A stretch of 13,423 nt of DNA from the NCBI GenBank assembly GCA_007130265.1, contig SLST01000064.1:1-13423 (forward strand), given 5' to 3'. Every line of letters begins with the position of its first letter. The stretch's first letter is position 1. The stretch comes from Spirochaetales bacterium (GTDB taxonomy: Bacteria > Spirochaetota > Spirochaetia > DSM-27196 > SLST01). The notes under the pieces were generated by a model, which was not told the origin of the DNA, did no database searches, and saw only the letters and a list, made by a program, of their open reading frames with translations. Of the stretch, positions 13,142-13,423 are shown piece by piece. The translations under genes were made by a program, and so were the position numbers.

Positions 13142-13423
13142 TTAGTAGGTGCCGAGCTCGAGGCCCCGGTCGACGAAGTAGCGGTAGGTGTCGTACTCCA
13201 CGGTGTTCGGAATCGAGTGGTCGCTGTGGAGTACGTAGCCGAAGCCGTTCTTGACGGTAGGGATTTTTGCCTCGAGCTCGCGGTCGACGTCCGAGCGGTC
13301 GTTCGTGTAGAGCGTTCGCACGTCGATCCCGCCCATGAAGCTCAGCCGGTCGCCAAACTCCCGGTGCAGCCGGAGCAGATCCATCCCGGCCTTGACCTCG
13401 ATGACCTGCAGGCAGTCGATGCC
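13142..13423 (-). CDS. URO-D-family protein, C-terminal part (runs off the window edge)
   Basis: Only the last 93 residues are in the window, read continuously from the edge to the TAA at 13144-13142. They carry the typical C-terminal half of URO-D-like barrels: GIDCLQVIEVKAGMDLLRL, then REFGDRLSFMGGIDVRTL, and GYVLHSDHSIPNTVEYDTY. The methionine at 13384 is internal to the family fold, so it is not the start; the gene begins beyond base 13423. This copy has the HSDHSIP segment common in bacterial URO-D-like proteins of sugar and methyl-compound loci, whereas its downstream neighbour is a more divergent paralogue. It is the first visible gene of the three-gene minus-strand operon. Confidence 0.88.
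   Translation of the reverse strand, partial: GIDCLQVIEVKAGMDLLRLHREFGDRLSFMGGIDVRTLYTNDRSDVDRELEAKIPTVKNGFGYVLHSDHSIPNTVEYDTYRYFVDRGLELGTY

Overview
The window is a high-GC (about two thirds G+C by eye), gene-dense bacterial chromosome segment with eleven intact genes and one partial gene. There are no RNA genes, insertion sequences, phage genes or CRISPR arrays, and no gap over 300 bases. Four-base ATGA/GTGA overlaps, strong Shine-Dalgarno sites at some genes and possible leaderless starts at others suggest a free-living heterotroph from a high-GC phylum. The mix (GH127, GH65, PHP, UxuA-like and URO-D-like proteins) is of the kind seen in Spirochaetota, Armatimonadota, Chloroflexota, Planctomycetota and relatives. 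The sequence alone does not fix the lineage.

Layout. (1) 26-6067, plus strand: a PHP-domain metallohydrolase, then a run of a galactose-mutarotase-like protein (DUF6786/DUF4380 style), an SDR dehydrogenase, a GH127 (beta-L-arabinofuranosidase family) enzyme, a mannonate-dehydratase-like TIM barrel and, overlapping its stop by one base, the ribosome-rescue hydrolase ArfB. (2) 6088-8828, minus strand: a GH65 glycoside phosphorylase/hydrolase and a pterin-4a-carbinolamine dehydratase. Neither has a Shine-Dalgarno; both have a promoter-like TTGYGC-N17-TANNNT ending 5-6 bases before the ATG. (3) 8952-10604, plus strand: a large FAD-dependent oxidoreductase divergent from the dehydratase gene. (4) 13423-10639, minus strand: a tight operon of a URO-D-family protein (its N-terminal part lies outside the window), a second URO-D-like protein and a GlmU-like nucleotidyltransferase/left-handed beta-helix protein.

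How it may work together (inference): region 1 looks like a cytoplasmic pathway for an unusual sugar or glycoside. GH127 would release the sugar, the mutarotase-like protein would bind or epimerise it, the SDR would oxidise it and the UxuA-like enzyme would dehydrate or isomerise the product. GH65 would handle an alpha-glucoside. No transporter or regulator gene is visible, although a 10-bp palindrome of LacI-family type sits at the GH65 promoter. None of the proteins shows a signal peptide, so all of this is intracellular. The URO-D pair with a sugar nucleotidyltransferase, and the divergent UxuA-like protein, are the least explained parts.
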